Source: Spirochaetota bacterium
GTDB lineage: Bacteria; Spirochaetota; Spirochaetia; Treponematales; Treponemataceae
Assembly: GCA_016285185.1 (NCBI GenBank)
Contig: JAEEQG010000045.1
Location: forward strand, 1 to 38,144
Length of the DNA: 38,144 nt
Direction of reading: 5' to 3'
This document shows, one piece after another, positions 1 through 8,279 of this stretch (the first letter of the stretch is position 1; every line of letters starts with the position of its first letter). The position numbers and the translations under genes were made by a program. Below the pieces are notes generated by a model that searched no databases, was not told the DNA's origin, and saw only the letters and a program-made list of their open reading frames with translations.

Positions 1-1233
1 GTCAAAGGCATCAAAGTTGATTACACCGCTGAAGCTTGCTTCAAGCGTTTCGTCCAAGAATGATTTTGAAACACTGAACGTTGCCCCGTGTGTGTATTTG
101 TCCGTGCGTTCAAGCGAATCAAGCTTTTCGGCAACGTAGTCGCAAAAATACTGGGCGGTGAATGTCCAGCCGTTCGGCATCCAGTCTATGCCAACCAGTG
201 CAGAAAGTTCATTGCGCTGTTCCGAAAAATTGGAACTGCCCGCAAGAATTGACTCAGCTGCTTTTTGGAAATGACGTTTGGGAAAGAACGCGGCTTCCAT
301 ACGAATTACGGTTTCGCCAATCGGGAGTGCCGCATCCGCACCAAGCATCGCCATACGCTCATATTTTCCGCTTACTTCAAGGCCGTTAGGCATTGCAGGA
401 AAAGGGAACTGTGGTTGCCCAAAAGTTATTCCATACTTCAAGAGCGGAATATCGTCCCAGCCATAAAAACCGTAAAGCGAAACATCAAGCATTGAAAAAT
501 AACCCGAAAGCTTCAAACCAAATTCACCGTTCTGGATTTTTTTCTCCGGCTTTTCAAGTTCACCGATTTTTACAGGAAGCTTGAGAACAGTGTTAAGCAT
601 AGGAATCGGAAAATCAACGCTCTGCGGAACAAGAAGCTTGCGCAGATGGTTGCTTTCGTCCAAAGGAAGGGCTGACGGCGTAAAGACCGGAATCCACCAT
701 GCATCAGCCGTGAACGAATCTCCGTTGAACGAAAGCCGTACCGCATCTATACCTAGTTTTGAATTGTCGCTTGTCATTGCGGCAAAACTCGACATATCGG
801 AAGGGCAAAGCACGTTAGTTATATCTATGCCGTCAGCCTTGCCCCATGCCGCCTTTTGCCGCCCTACGCGGATTCCCCAAAAAGAACTTGAGTAATCCGC
901 CCAAAATTCGTTCATTGAAAAAGTACGACCATCGGAATCAGGTGTTTCGTCATTGTTATTCTTTTTAAACAGACTGCTCAAACTATCTGCATGGCAGTAA
1001 CTATATGTGAATTCGGTAAACGCAGAAAAATCACCGTAATAAACACCGAGCTTGCTTGTTACCGAAGTATCGGCAAGTGTAAAACGTCCGTCATAAACGA
1101 CAGGGTCTGTCCACGGCGCTCTTAAGCCCAGTTTAGTTTCCGCATCCATGGAAAAATCCACGTCTAATTCGTCTGCAAAACAGAATATTGTTGCAAGAAC
1201 AAGCAGAATTGTTATAAGAACCGTCTTTTTCAT
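1..1233 (-). CDS. Outer-membrane beta-barrel protein, DUF1302-like (partial, 3' end beyond window)
   Basis: The frame is open from an ATG at 1233 down to base 1, giving 411 codons with no stop, so the C-terminus lies outside the window. It starts with a Sec signal peptide (MKKTVLITILLVLATIFCFA) and continues as alternating hydrophobic/polar strands rich in Tyr, Trp and Phe, as in an outer-membrane barrel. The segment GRQKAAWGKADGIDITN, near residue 125, resembles the conserved 'GRQ..WG.....' segment of DUF1302-type barrels. AAGAGG sits 5 nt before the ATG. It is the third gene after the RND transporter and LolA-like gene (36-base gap), so it is probably the outer-membrane component of that set. 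The family name rests on motif resemblance only; the substrate is unknown. Confidence 0.75.
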   Translation of the reverse strand, partial: MKKTVLITILLVLATIFCFADELDVDFSMDAETKLGLRAPWTDPVVYDGRFTLADTSVTSKLGVYYGDFSAFTEFTYSYCHADSLSSLFKKNNNDETPDSDGRTFSMNEFWADYSSSFWGIRVGRQKAAWGKADGIDITNVLCPSDMSSFAAMTSDNSKLGIDAVRLSFNGDSFTADAWWIPVFTPSALPLDESNHLRKLLVPQSVDFPIPMLNTVLKLPVKIGELEKPEKKIQNGEFGLKLSGYFSMLDVSLYGFYGWDDIPLLKYGITFGQPQFPFPAMPNGLEVSGKYERMAMLGADAALPIGETVIRMEAAFFPKRHFQKAAESILAGSSNFSEQRNELSALVGIDWMPNGWTFTAQYFCDYVAEKLDSLERTDKYTHGATFSVSKSFLDETLEASFSGVINFDAFD

Positions 1234-1269
1234 ATGAACCTCTTAGCAGCCCGGCAATGACAATCAGTG

Positions 1270-2055
1270 CTAGCGGATTCTTCCTTTTTCGAGCGCGGCA
1301 ACCGTAAACAGAGAATCATCTATGTCTTCTTCATCGTAAGCAATGTTCTTTGTTTCGATGAGCGACCAGGTACCGGTCTGTACATTTTCCATCTTCATTT
1401 TTTGTGCGGTTGTAAAGCCTTTGATTGTTGTAAAATCCGTACAGGTAAGAACACGGTGTAATGTGTCCTGTCTGTCGTAGAACTCACACTTGCGCAGGAT
1501 AAAATCAGCCTTTGCAATGTAGCTGATATAGCGGGGGTCTTTTTCGGTATGAGCTTTGCTGATGCATTCAACCTTGTAGCAATCAACACCGTCAACGGAT
1601 TCTTCGCCGAGAAGATTGTAGTCGTACTTGTTAATGCTGCGGTCGCCCATATCTTGATAAGTAAAGTCTGTTCCCATAAAGCTGCCTTCACTTTCGGAAC
1701 CACTTGAAGCAATACGGCGTGTCTTTTTCATAGCCGGCATATAGAGCCAGTTGTCGGAATCTTTGTCGTCATCGTCATAATCAAACATAAGGTAGCCAGT
1801 ACCCGCAACATCCTTTGGTTTGAGGAACACGATTACTTCTTTTTTGACATCACCGTAATCTTTGCTCTTCATAATGACTTCACGAATCCGGTCAGATCCC
1901 TTCTTTGAATGAATCGTGAGCGTAGCTGTTGATGAAGATGTCTTTGCTTCAGGAACTTCATCCGCCTTTTTCATGATGTCATACCCTGTGAGTGACTGCG
2001 CAAAGAGCGCACCGGCGAGCAATAATGCTGTAATTGTAAGAATTGTCTTTTTCAT
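1270..2055 (-). CDS. LolA-like periplasmic protein (outer membrane lipoprotein-sorting protein family)
   Basis: This is a 261-residue secreted protein with signal peptide MKKTILTITALLLAGALFA. The body matches the LolA_like (PF17131) pattern: repeated beta strands with 'KKEVIVFLKPKDVAGTGYL', an Asp-rich turn (DYDDDDKDSDNWLYMPA) and a 'RRI..S....SFMGTDFTYQDM' segment. The family has a LolA-type half-barrel that binds lipid or lipoprotein acyl chains in the periplasm. There is no lipobox Cys, so it should be soluble. AGAGG lies 7 nt before the ATG. It sits between the RND transporter gene (98-base gap) and the barrel gene, which suggests it carries a hydrophobic cargo between inner and outer membrane. 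It is distinct from the canonical LolA at 31850. Confidence 0.85.
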   Translation of the reverse strand: MKKTILTITALLLAGALFAQSLTGYDIMKKADEVPEAKTSSSTATLTIHSKKGSDRIREVIMKSKDYGDVKKEVIVFLKPKDVAGTGYLMFDYDDDDKDSDNWLYMPAMKKTRRIASSGSESEGSFMGTDFTYQDMGDRSINKYDYNLLGEESVDGVDCYKVECISKAHTEKDPRYISYIAKADFILRKCEFYDRQDTLHRVLTCTDFTTIKGFTTAQKMKMENVQTGTWSLIETKNIAYDEEDIDDSLFTVAALEKGRIR

Positions 2056-2153
2056 CTAATAACCTCTTATAAAACTGTGGTTAGTCTTTGGACTGCGCCT
2101 GCATCCCAGACCCGATATTAAAATACTTTTCCAGAAAGTTAGTTACAAATAAC

Positions 2154-4508
2154 TTATCTCTCTTTGCCAAATGGCTTAGTAATAAACAGAAGAACCGGTG
2201 TAACCGTGTAATCCGCAATCAGCGCTCCGCCAAGCCCGATTATTGAGAGCCAGCCAAGGCGTACAAGAACGCTCATTGAGCTTGTAAGGAAGATTAAGAA
2301 CATAGCGCACAAAATTACGGTAGTCATAATCATTGTCTTGCCGATTTCGCGGTAAGAGTTTTCAATTGCGCTGCGATAATTTCCGGTAAGCTCAAAGTGA
2401 TATTTGATGTGATTCGTAAAGTGAATTGTATCGTCAACCGCAATTCCCAGAATCATCGGGAGAATCATGGCCGTAATCATATCAAGGTTCCAGCCGAAAT
2501 AACCCATTACTCCGGCAATCAAAACCATCGGGGCAATATTCGGAATCATTGCAATAAGACCGGTGCGGATTGATGTAAAGGCCAGAATAAGCATCAGACA
2601 AATTATGACAAGAGAAGTTCCAATCGATTTTATGGAACCACGAACAAGCTTGCCGTTCATCTTTGCGTACTGCATTACCTCACCCACTACGCCGGCGTTA
2701 GTTGCATCCGGAAAAAGCTCTTTTACCCACTTGGCAACCTCATCCATATTCTTAACACATTCTTCGCCGTCGTAGCCGCTCAATTCCACATGCAGATACG
2801 CAGCCTTAAAGTCTTCGCTGATGTAATCGTACAAGTCCGAACCGCCGGAAATCTCATACAGGAACATAATCTGGCTTACCAGCTCCTGGTCATCAGGAAT
2901 AATGTAATAATCAGGGTTGTCTTCGTTCAGGGTGCGGTTCATTTCTTTTATAACTTTTGTAACAGAAGAAACACGTTCTTTGCCGTTGGAAACTTTTGTC
3001 ATGCTCAGTGTGCCGATTCTGCGCGAAAGTTCGTCCATATTCTTGAGTATCTGAGGATTTTTTATTGCATCCTCTTCGTCGTATTCAAGAAGAACTTCGT
3101 AACTGTACTGGCTTCCGAGCTGACTTCGGGTTATTTCCATAAGGCGTTTGATGTACGGAGTTTTTTCACCCATCATCTCAGAGTAGTTCATATTAACTTT
3201 GATTTTGAAAATACCCGGAATGCAGGCAATCATAATTGCCGCTCCAAGTGCAACCGTAATCCATTTTTTGTTGAGAATTGATTTTCCCATTGCTTCAACG
3301 CGAAGGTCCGCTTTTGTACTTCCTTCTGTATTTACAAAATCAGGGTCAGGTTTTTGATCTTTCCCCAAGCTGTAAAAACAGGGCAGCAGAATCATTGTAT
3401 AAACAAAAACCGCAAAAACAGATGCAGCGGTTATACCTCCAACCCAGCGCATAGGTTTGATTCCTGCGGCAAGGAACGAAAGCATACCTGCCATTGTTGT
3501 GATTACCGTAAAGAACAACGCCCAGCCGGAATCCCTGATACCCATAACAATTGATTCTTTGCGCTGACCAGTTTTGCGAAAGTACATCTTAAAGCTGTTT
3601 ATGTAGTGAACTGCGTAACCAACAGCAAGCGCCATTGAAAGAAGCACCGTTACAAGAATCATTGTGTTGTTGCCCTTAATGTTCATCCATGCGGAAAAAC
3701 CGAGTGTGGTTCCAAGCGCACCAACCGTAGCAATCGTAGGAACAACAACACCGCGAAGTGAACGTATAAAGATAATCAGACAAAGCAGCATTACAACAAA
3801 GCCGATACCGATTCGTGAAATACACTGTTGCATTGTTGCGGCTTCTTCTTCGTATTCGGTATAGCTCATTCCAGCCTCGCGCAGTTCCCACTTATCATTT
3901 GAGCGGTATTTGTCTGAAGTAAAGAGTGCCATTGCGGGCGGAGTGATTTTATTCATTGCTTCTGTAAGCGGTTCCGAATACTGCTCAAGATGAACAATGA
4001 GCCAGGTTTCGGTGCAGTCCTCGCTTACAAGATTGTTTACCAGTGATTCACGGCTCATTATAAAGGCTTTTTTTTCTGCAAGTTCTGCAGGATCAGCAGG
4101 AACGCCGTCTTCAAACGGGCTTGTAACTTCAAAGCCTTCTTCAGTACCAATCGGAATAGAAAGTTCCATTAGTGAAGTTATGCTTGATGCATAAGGAACA
4201 TTGTTCAAAATGTCATCTCCGAGCTCATCTATCATCTGCAGAACTTCAGGGTCAAAAACATCTTTAGCTTTTATATGAGCCATAAGGGTATCTGTTGAAC
4301 CAAAAATACCTTCAAAATGGTCCTGATTCTTTTTTGTTTCTTCCCAGTTGTCAAACCAGTCTTCTTCACCGTTATCGAGTTTAAGACGCGGAAGGCCCAG
4401 ACAACCGATGACCGTAATAATCAAAAGGGCGATAATAAAGCCCCAGCGGTGTTTTACTTCAAACCGCCCGAATTTTTCAAACCAATCGTTGATTTTCTTA
4501 ACTTGCAT
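2154..4508 (-). CDS. RND/MMPL-family transporter, inner-membrane exporter
   Basis: The 784-residue protein has the duplicated RND layout: TM1 near residues 20-40, a large periplasmic loop, five helices at about 240-400, a second half starting near residue 415 with its own loop, then five helices at about 620-780. Conserved stretches include GYAVHYINSF in the first half and GIAVDDTIHFTNH in the second; the Asp pair in the latter is typical of proton-driven MMPL/SSD-type RND proteins. It lacks the very long loops of HAE1 pumps. AGAGAGG lies 5 nt before the ATG. It heads the operon RND, LolA-like, barrel and is divergent from a TetR gene. Substrate is unknown; lipid or hydrophobic export is inferred from its neighbours, and a drug-efflux role is possible. 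Confidence 0.9.
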   Translation of the reverse strand: MQVKKINDWFEKFGRFEVKHRWGFIIALLIITVIGCLGLPRLKLDNGEEDWFDNWEETKKNQDHFEGIFGSTDTLMAHIKAKDVFDPEVLQMIDELGDDILNNVPYASSITSLMELSIPIGTEEGFEVTSPFEDGVPADPAELAEKKAFIMSRESLVNNLVSEDCTETWLIVHLEQYSEPLTEAMNKITPPAMALFTSDKYRSNDKWELREAGMSYTEYEEEAATMQQCISRIGIGFVVMLLCLIIFIRSLRGVVVPTIATVGALGTTLGFSAWMNIKGNNTMILVTVLLSMALAVGYAVHYINSFKMYFRKTGQRKESIVMGIRDSGWALFFTVITTMAGMLSFLAAGIKPMRWVGGITAASVFAVFVYTMILLPCFYSLGKDQKPDPDFVNTEGSTKADLRVEAMGKSILNKKWITVALGAAIMIACIPGIFKIKVNMNYSEMMGEKTPYIKRLMEITRSQLGSQYSYEVLLEYDEEDAIKNPQILKNMDELSRRIGTLSMTKVSNGKERVSSVTKVIKEMNRTLNEDNPDYYIIPDDQELVSQIMFLYEISGGSDLYDYISEDFKAAYLHVELSGYDGEECVKNMDEVAKWVKELFPDATNAGVVGEVMQYAKMNGKLVRGSIKSIGTSLVIICLMLILAFTSIRTGLIAMIPNIAPMVLIAGVMGYFGWNLDMITAMILPMILGIAVDDTIHFTNHIKYHFELTGNYRSAIENSYREIGKTMIMTTVILCAMFLIFLTSSMSVLVRLGWLSIIGLGGALIADYTVTPVLLFITKPFGKER

Positions 4509-4543
4509 TGCATCCTCTCTTGTTATGTCAAACTAACATCTAA

Positions 4544-4608
4544 GATAACAATGTTATCTTAATGATAACATTGTTATCTTGTCAAGAGGTTTTGATAACA
4601 TTGTTATC
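4544..4608. promoter_or_regulatory. Three tandem TetR-type operators
   Basis: Three copies of a 15-bp palindrome, GATAACA-W-TGTTATC, occur at 4544-4558, 4564-4578 and 4594-4608. The first carries an extra AA/TT pair on its flanks. Their centres (4551, 4571, 4601) are 20 and 30 bp apart, close to two and three helical turns, so all face the same side of the DNA. They lie between the divergent RND and tetR genes and overlap or abut both predicted promoters. Binding by the adjacent TetR protein is inferred from position and symmetry. Confidence 0.85.
4556..4585 (-). promoter_or_regulatory. Promoter of the RND operon
   Basis: On the minus strand a consensus -35 TTGACA (4585-4580) is followed by an 18-bp spacer and TAAGAT (4561-4556, 4 of 6 matches). 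The middle operator fills the spacer and the first operator covers the -10/start region, so bound repressor would block RNA polymerase. Confidence 0.6.
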
Positions 4609-4615
4609 TTTTTTA

Positions 4616-4645
4616 TTGACAAAATTTAAATATTGCAGATAGAAT
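4616..4645 (+). promoter_or_regulatory. Promoter of the tetR gene
   Basis: TTGACA (4616-4621), 18 bp, TAGAAT (4640-4645), then 5 nt to the ATG at 4651. No Shine-Dalgarno sequence fits, so the transcript is probably leaderless or nearly so. The third operator ends 8 bp before the -35, consistent with autoregulation. Confidence 0.65.
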
Positions 4646-4650
4646 AAAGC

Positions 4651-5277
4651 ATGGCAGAATCTGCAAATGAAACAAAATCAAAAATTATTGAAAGTGCAAA
4701 AAAAGAATTCCTTGAAAACGGTTTTACAAATGCCTCTTTGAGAACAATTGCCGCTAACGCGGGTGTAACCACAGGCGCAATGTACCGTCACTTTAAAGAC
4801 AAAGACGCTCTTTTTTGCTCTCTTGTCGACAATGCAATAGAAGTTACAACACAGGTTGTAATGGAAGCAGATATTATGACGCACCAGCTGGAAGAAAACC
4901 CTGCCAGTAAAGAGCATCATCAAAAGGAAGATAAAATTGTTTCAGCCTTTTTGGATTATATATATTCAGATTTTGACGCTTTTACACTTTTGCTCACAAA
5001 ATCAGCTGGAAGCACCCACGAAAGATTTCTTGATGAAATGTGCGAGCTATACAGCACAAACTGCTTCAGGACTCTAAAATGGATGCACAATCAAGGCATT
5101 GCCACTAAAGCTCCTGACGAAATGACTGTACATGTTGTTGCTTCAAGTATTATCAATGCATTTGCAGAAATCATTATTCACAAGATTCCAAAGGAAAAAG
5201 CGGTAGAATTCATCAAAAACATAAATGACCTTTTCCATTACGGAACAATGTATATGATGGGGATCCCTTTAACTTGA
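4651..5277 (+). CDS. TetR/AcrR family transcriptional regulator
   Basis: The 208-residue protein has a typical TetR N-terminal domain: KIIESAKKEFLENGFTNASL, then a helix-turn-helix with 'TIAANAGVTTGAMYRHFKDKDALF' at about residues 30-53. The C-terminal helical domain is divergent, as expected for a ligand-binding and dimerisation region. The gene is divergent from the RND operon and separated from it by 142 bp holding three matching palindromes, so it most likely represses both the operon and itself, with release by a hydrophobic ligand. That regulatory model is inferred. The ATG at 4651 is preceded by a -10 box only 5 nt away. Confidence 0.92.
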   Translation: MAESANETKSKIIESAKKEFLENGFTNASLRTIAANAGVTTGAMYRHFKDKDALFCSLVDNAIEVTTQVVMEADIMTHQLEENPASKEHHQKEDKIVSAFLDYIYSDFDAFTLLLTKSAGSTHERFLDEMCELYSTNCFRTLKWMHNQGIATKAPDEMTVHVVASSIINAFAEIIIHKIPKEKAVEFIKNINDLFHYGTMYMMGIPLT

Positions 5278-5316
5278 GACAACATCACCAATTATCAAAA
5301 CATCAAATCTTTCAGC

Positions 5317-5345
5317 TTGAATTATGAGTTTTTACCAGTTATAAT
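5317..5345 (+). promoter_or_regulatory. Promoter of the hybrid kinase gene
   Basis: TTGAAT (5317-5322), 17 bp, perfect TATAAT (5340-5345), with the ATG at 5356 only 10 nt further. The predicted leader is 3-4 nt and has no Shine-Dalgarno sequence. Confidence 0.6.
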
Positions 5346-5355
5346 TTAAGCAAGA

Positions 5356-8100
5356 ATGAAAGCCGTAATACAAAAAATATGTTTAATCCTGTTTATTGCT
5401 ATTTTTCTCTCACCAGTCTATTCACAAAGCCAGAATTTAAAGAAAGTCCGCGTAGGCTATTATGAAAATGAAATATTTCAGGAAGGCGGAAAACCTGGTG
5501 CCGTAAAAACAGGTTATGCATACGAGTATTATCAGAAGATTTCAGAATACACCGGCTGGAAATACGAATATGTTTATGGCGGATACGGCGATTTATACAA
5601 ATTATTTCTTGACGGGCAGATAGACCTGCTTGCAGGGCTTGCATACCGACAGGAACGCGAAGGTCTTATTCTTTATCCGAACGCCGCAATGGGAAGTGAA
5701 ACCTACAATCTGGTAAAGCATCTTGAAGACGATTCAATTACTGCCAATTATTCCACACTCAATGGAAAAAGAATCGGCGTTTTAGACAGCGCAATGGTCA
5801 GTGTGCTTGAAACTTTCTTAAAGAATCACAACATAAAAGCGAATATTATAAAATATCCTGAGCACGAACATCTTTTCCAAGATTTTGATTCCCGGAAAAT
5901 TGACATTCTCGTGGCTGAAAGTGACGGTACAAACGGTCGCGACAGTGCCGAAGTTTTATACCCTATCGGTACCAGCGAATATTATCTTTGTGTAAGTATT
6001 AAACGGCCAGATCTTTTAGAGCAACTGAACACCGCACAGACTCAGCTTTTTACAGAAGAACCAAATTTTATAAGTACACTGCGAACCAAATACTATCCTG
6101 TAAGCATTTCAAGCCGCGCATTTTCTAACGCGGAAAAAAACTGGATCAAAAATCATACAACGCTTACTGTTGGATATCTTGATAATTATCTTCCCTACAG
6201 CGACACTGATTCTCACGGTAATCCAGACGGAATCATAACAGATATAATTCCACAGATTATAGAACGGCTTGGCATCAATCACTTAGACATAAACTATATA
6301 AGTTTTTCAAGCTATGAAGATATGATTAAGTCTATGTCGCAAAACACAGTCGATGTTATTTTTCCTGTTGGCGGCGGGCTTTATTATTCAGAAGAAAACG
6401 GAATCTATCAGTCAATTCCGGTTGCTTCAAGCACAACAGAGCTTGTCTTTAATTCTGAAGAATTCAATCCGGCTCATAATATGCCTGAAACAATCGCTGC
6501 AAATAAAAACAACAACATGCAGTATTATTACTTTCTTTCAAATTTTCCGCAAACCGAGATTGTCTTTTACCCGTCAATCGAAGACTGTCTGGATTCGGTT
6601 CTTGAAGGAAAAACAGACTGCACTACAATAAACGGCTTGCGGACTGAAATACTCAAAAACCGCCGCTATAGAAAGCTGTCCATCCGTCAGCTCAGCGCAA
6701 GTGATGACTGCTGCTTTGGAATTGAAATCGGTAACGAAGGGTTGTTGAAGCTTTTGAACCGCGGACTGAATGTTCTGGGCCGTGAATATGCACAAAATCT
6801 TTCTAGCAAATACAATTCAGGACTCTACACATACTCTGTTACAGATTTTATTTTTGATAATCTTTTACTATTCTTTGTTGTAATTCTTTTAATCATTGCT
6901 TTTATAATCATTCTTCTGGTACGCGATGCAAAACATTCTAAAAAAGCAATGAATGCGGCGGAAAGTGCGAACAAAGCAAAGACAGTTTTTCTAAACAATA
7001 TGTCCCACGACATACGTACTCCTATGAATGCAATCGTAGGGTTTACAGATCTTGCAAAGCAAAATCTTGACAACAAATCACTACTTAAAGACTATCTGAA
7101 TAATATTACAATTTCCAGCAAGCATCTGCTTTCACTAATCAATGATATCCTTGATATGAGCAGAATCGAAAGCGGCAAAGTAACAGTCGAAAAATCAAAA
7201 GTAAATCTTAAGGCATTTATAAATGATCTTCAGGCTATAATAGAGCCGTCGGTTTCATCGAAAAATCAAAGCTTTACTCTTGATATATCTTCAATCAAAA
7301 ATGAATTCGTTATTACGGACAAGCTTAGACTTAATCAGATTCTTTTGAACATACTTACTAATGCCATAAAGTTCACAAAACCGGGCGGAGCTATCAGCCT
7401 CATAGTAAAAGAACAAACGGCAGACTGCAAAACAAGTAATTTTGAATTTACTATTAAGGACAACGGAATCGGTATAAGCGAAGAATTTCAGAAAATCATT
7501 TTTGTCGAATTTACCCGCGAAAGGACTTCTACTGTTAGCGGGATTCAGGGAACCGGACTTGGAATGGCAATTACAAAAAATATAGTCGACATGCTTGGAG
7601 GAACCATTGCTGTAAAAAGTACAGAAGGAGTCGGTTCTGAATTTATTGTTAAATTGCCTTTTGAATTATGTTCTGAGCAAGGGGAAAATCAACCGCAGAT
7701 GCAGACTGTTGCAAACTTTGAGGGCAAAAGAATTCTTCTTGCCGAAGACAATCAGATGAATCAGATGATTGCCCAGGCAAATCTTGAAAATCTTGGACTC
7801 ACTGTTGAAATTGCAAACGACGGTGTTGAAGCCGTCCAAAAAGTAAAAGAAAATCCGGAAAACTATTACGATTTAATTCTTATGGATATTCAGATGCCGA
7901 ATATGGACGGCTACGAGGCAGCAAAGCAAATACGCGCACTCAATTCAAAGAAAGCCCTTGTTCCGATTGTTGCAGTTACTGCAAATGCCTTTGAAGAAGA
8001 CAAAAAAAAGGTGCTTGATTGCGGAATGAATGCGCATCTTGCAAAGCCTTATGATATTCCCCAAATAATAAAAACATTGGAAAAGTTGTTGTCCCCATAA
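5356..8100 (+). CDS. EvgS-like hybrid sensor histidine kinase with two periplasmic solute-binding domains
   Basis: The 914-residue membrane protein has, in order, a signal peptide or TM (to about residue 25), two SBP_bac_3-type periplasmic domains (about 30-250 and 265-495), one TM helix (about 503-523), HisKA with the phosphoacceptor His551 in MSHDIRTPMNAIVGF, a HATPase with DNGIGI and GTGLGMAI boxes, and a C-terminal receiver domain with Asp844 in LMDIQMPNMDG. The layout is that of BvgS/EvgS, but there is no PAS domain between TM and HisKA and no C-terminal Hpt domain, so the phosphorelay must be completed by another protein. No partner regulator is adjacent. The paired binding domains suggest it senses an amino acid or other small solute; the ligand is unknown. 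Downstream kdgK is convergent. Confidence 0.93.
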   Translation: MKAVIQKICLILFIAIFLSPVYSQSQNLKKVRVGYYENEIFQEGGKPGAVKTGYAYEYYQKISEYTGWKYEYVYGGYGDLYKLFLDGQIDLLAGLAYRQEREGLILYPNAAMGSETYNLVKHLEDDSITANYSTLNGKRIGVLDSAMVSVLETFLKNHNIKANIIKYPEHEHLFQDFDSRKIDILVAESDGTNGRDSAEVLYPIGTSEYYLCVSIKRPDLLEQLNTAQTQLFTEEPNFISTLRTKYYPVSISSRAFSNAEKNWIKNHTTLTVGYLDNYLPYSDTDSHGNPDGIITDIIPQIIERLGINHLDINYISFSSYEDMIKSMSQNTVDVIFPVGGGLYYSEENGIYQSIPVASSTTELVFNSEEFNPAHNMPETIAANKNNNMQYYYFLSNFPQTEIVFYPSIEDCLDSVLEGKTDCTTINGLRTEILKNRRYRKLSIRQLSASDDCCFGIEIGNEGLLKLLNRGLNVLGREYAQNLSSKYNSGLYTYSVTDFIFDNLLLFFVVILLIIAFIIILLVRDAKHSKKAMNAAESANKAKTVFLNNMSHDIRTPMNAIVGFTDLAKQNLDNKSLLKDYLNNITISSKHLLSLINDILDMSRIESGKVTVEKSKVNLKAFINDLQAIIEPSVSSKNQSFTLDISSIKNEFVITDKLRLNQILLNILTNAIKFTKPGGAISLIVKEQTADCKTSNFEFTIKDNGIGISEEFQKIIFVEFTRERTSTVSGIQGTGLGMAITKNIVDMLGGTIAVKSTEGVGSEFIVKLPFELCSEQGENQPQMQTVANFEGKRILLAEDNQMNQMIAQANLENLGLTVEIANDGVEAVQKVKENPENYYDLILMDIQMPNMDGYEAAKQIRALNSKKALVPIVAVTANAFEEDKKKVLDCGMNAHLAKPYDIPQIIKTLEKLLSP

Positions 8101-8279
8101 ACCCTGGATAACAAAGCCCCATCTATGTTTTCTGTTTTACACGTATTGAAGAAGTGTTGGTCAAAAAATAAAACTCTTTATGTCCAACATGTTTACGGGG
8201 TTTTAACATAGCCTTGATATTAGGAAAAGATTTAGATGGGACAAGCAAAATTATAATACGTTGTGTCACGTACTAACAA
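8101..8279. other. Intergenic region with nested inverted repeats between convergent genes
   Basis: This 179-base gap separates the kinase gene and kdgK, which converge. It contains several nested complementary segments: CCCATCTA (8118-8125) with TAGATGGG (8233-8240), CTATGTT (8123-8129) with AACATAG (8205-8211), and TGTTGG (8155-8160) with CCAACA (8184-8189). No T-run follows any of them, so it is not a standard intrinsic terminator. No open reading frame or promoter is apparent. It may fold as a structured 3' end for either transcript. Confidence 0.35.

Noticed and set aside
2790-3281. A 163-codon plus-strand open frame inside the RND transporter gene
   Set aside because: It is antisense to a well-supported transporter with conserved RND motifs, has no ribosome-binding site and encodes no recognisable protein.
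5356-6100. Circular permutation in the kinase's binding domains, as in the solute-binding protein
   Set aside because: Both periplasmic domains show the normal order (VRVGYYENE first, GKRIGVLDSAM later), so they are not permuted.
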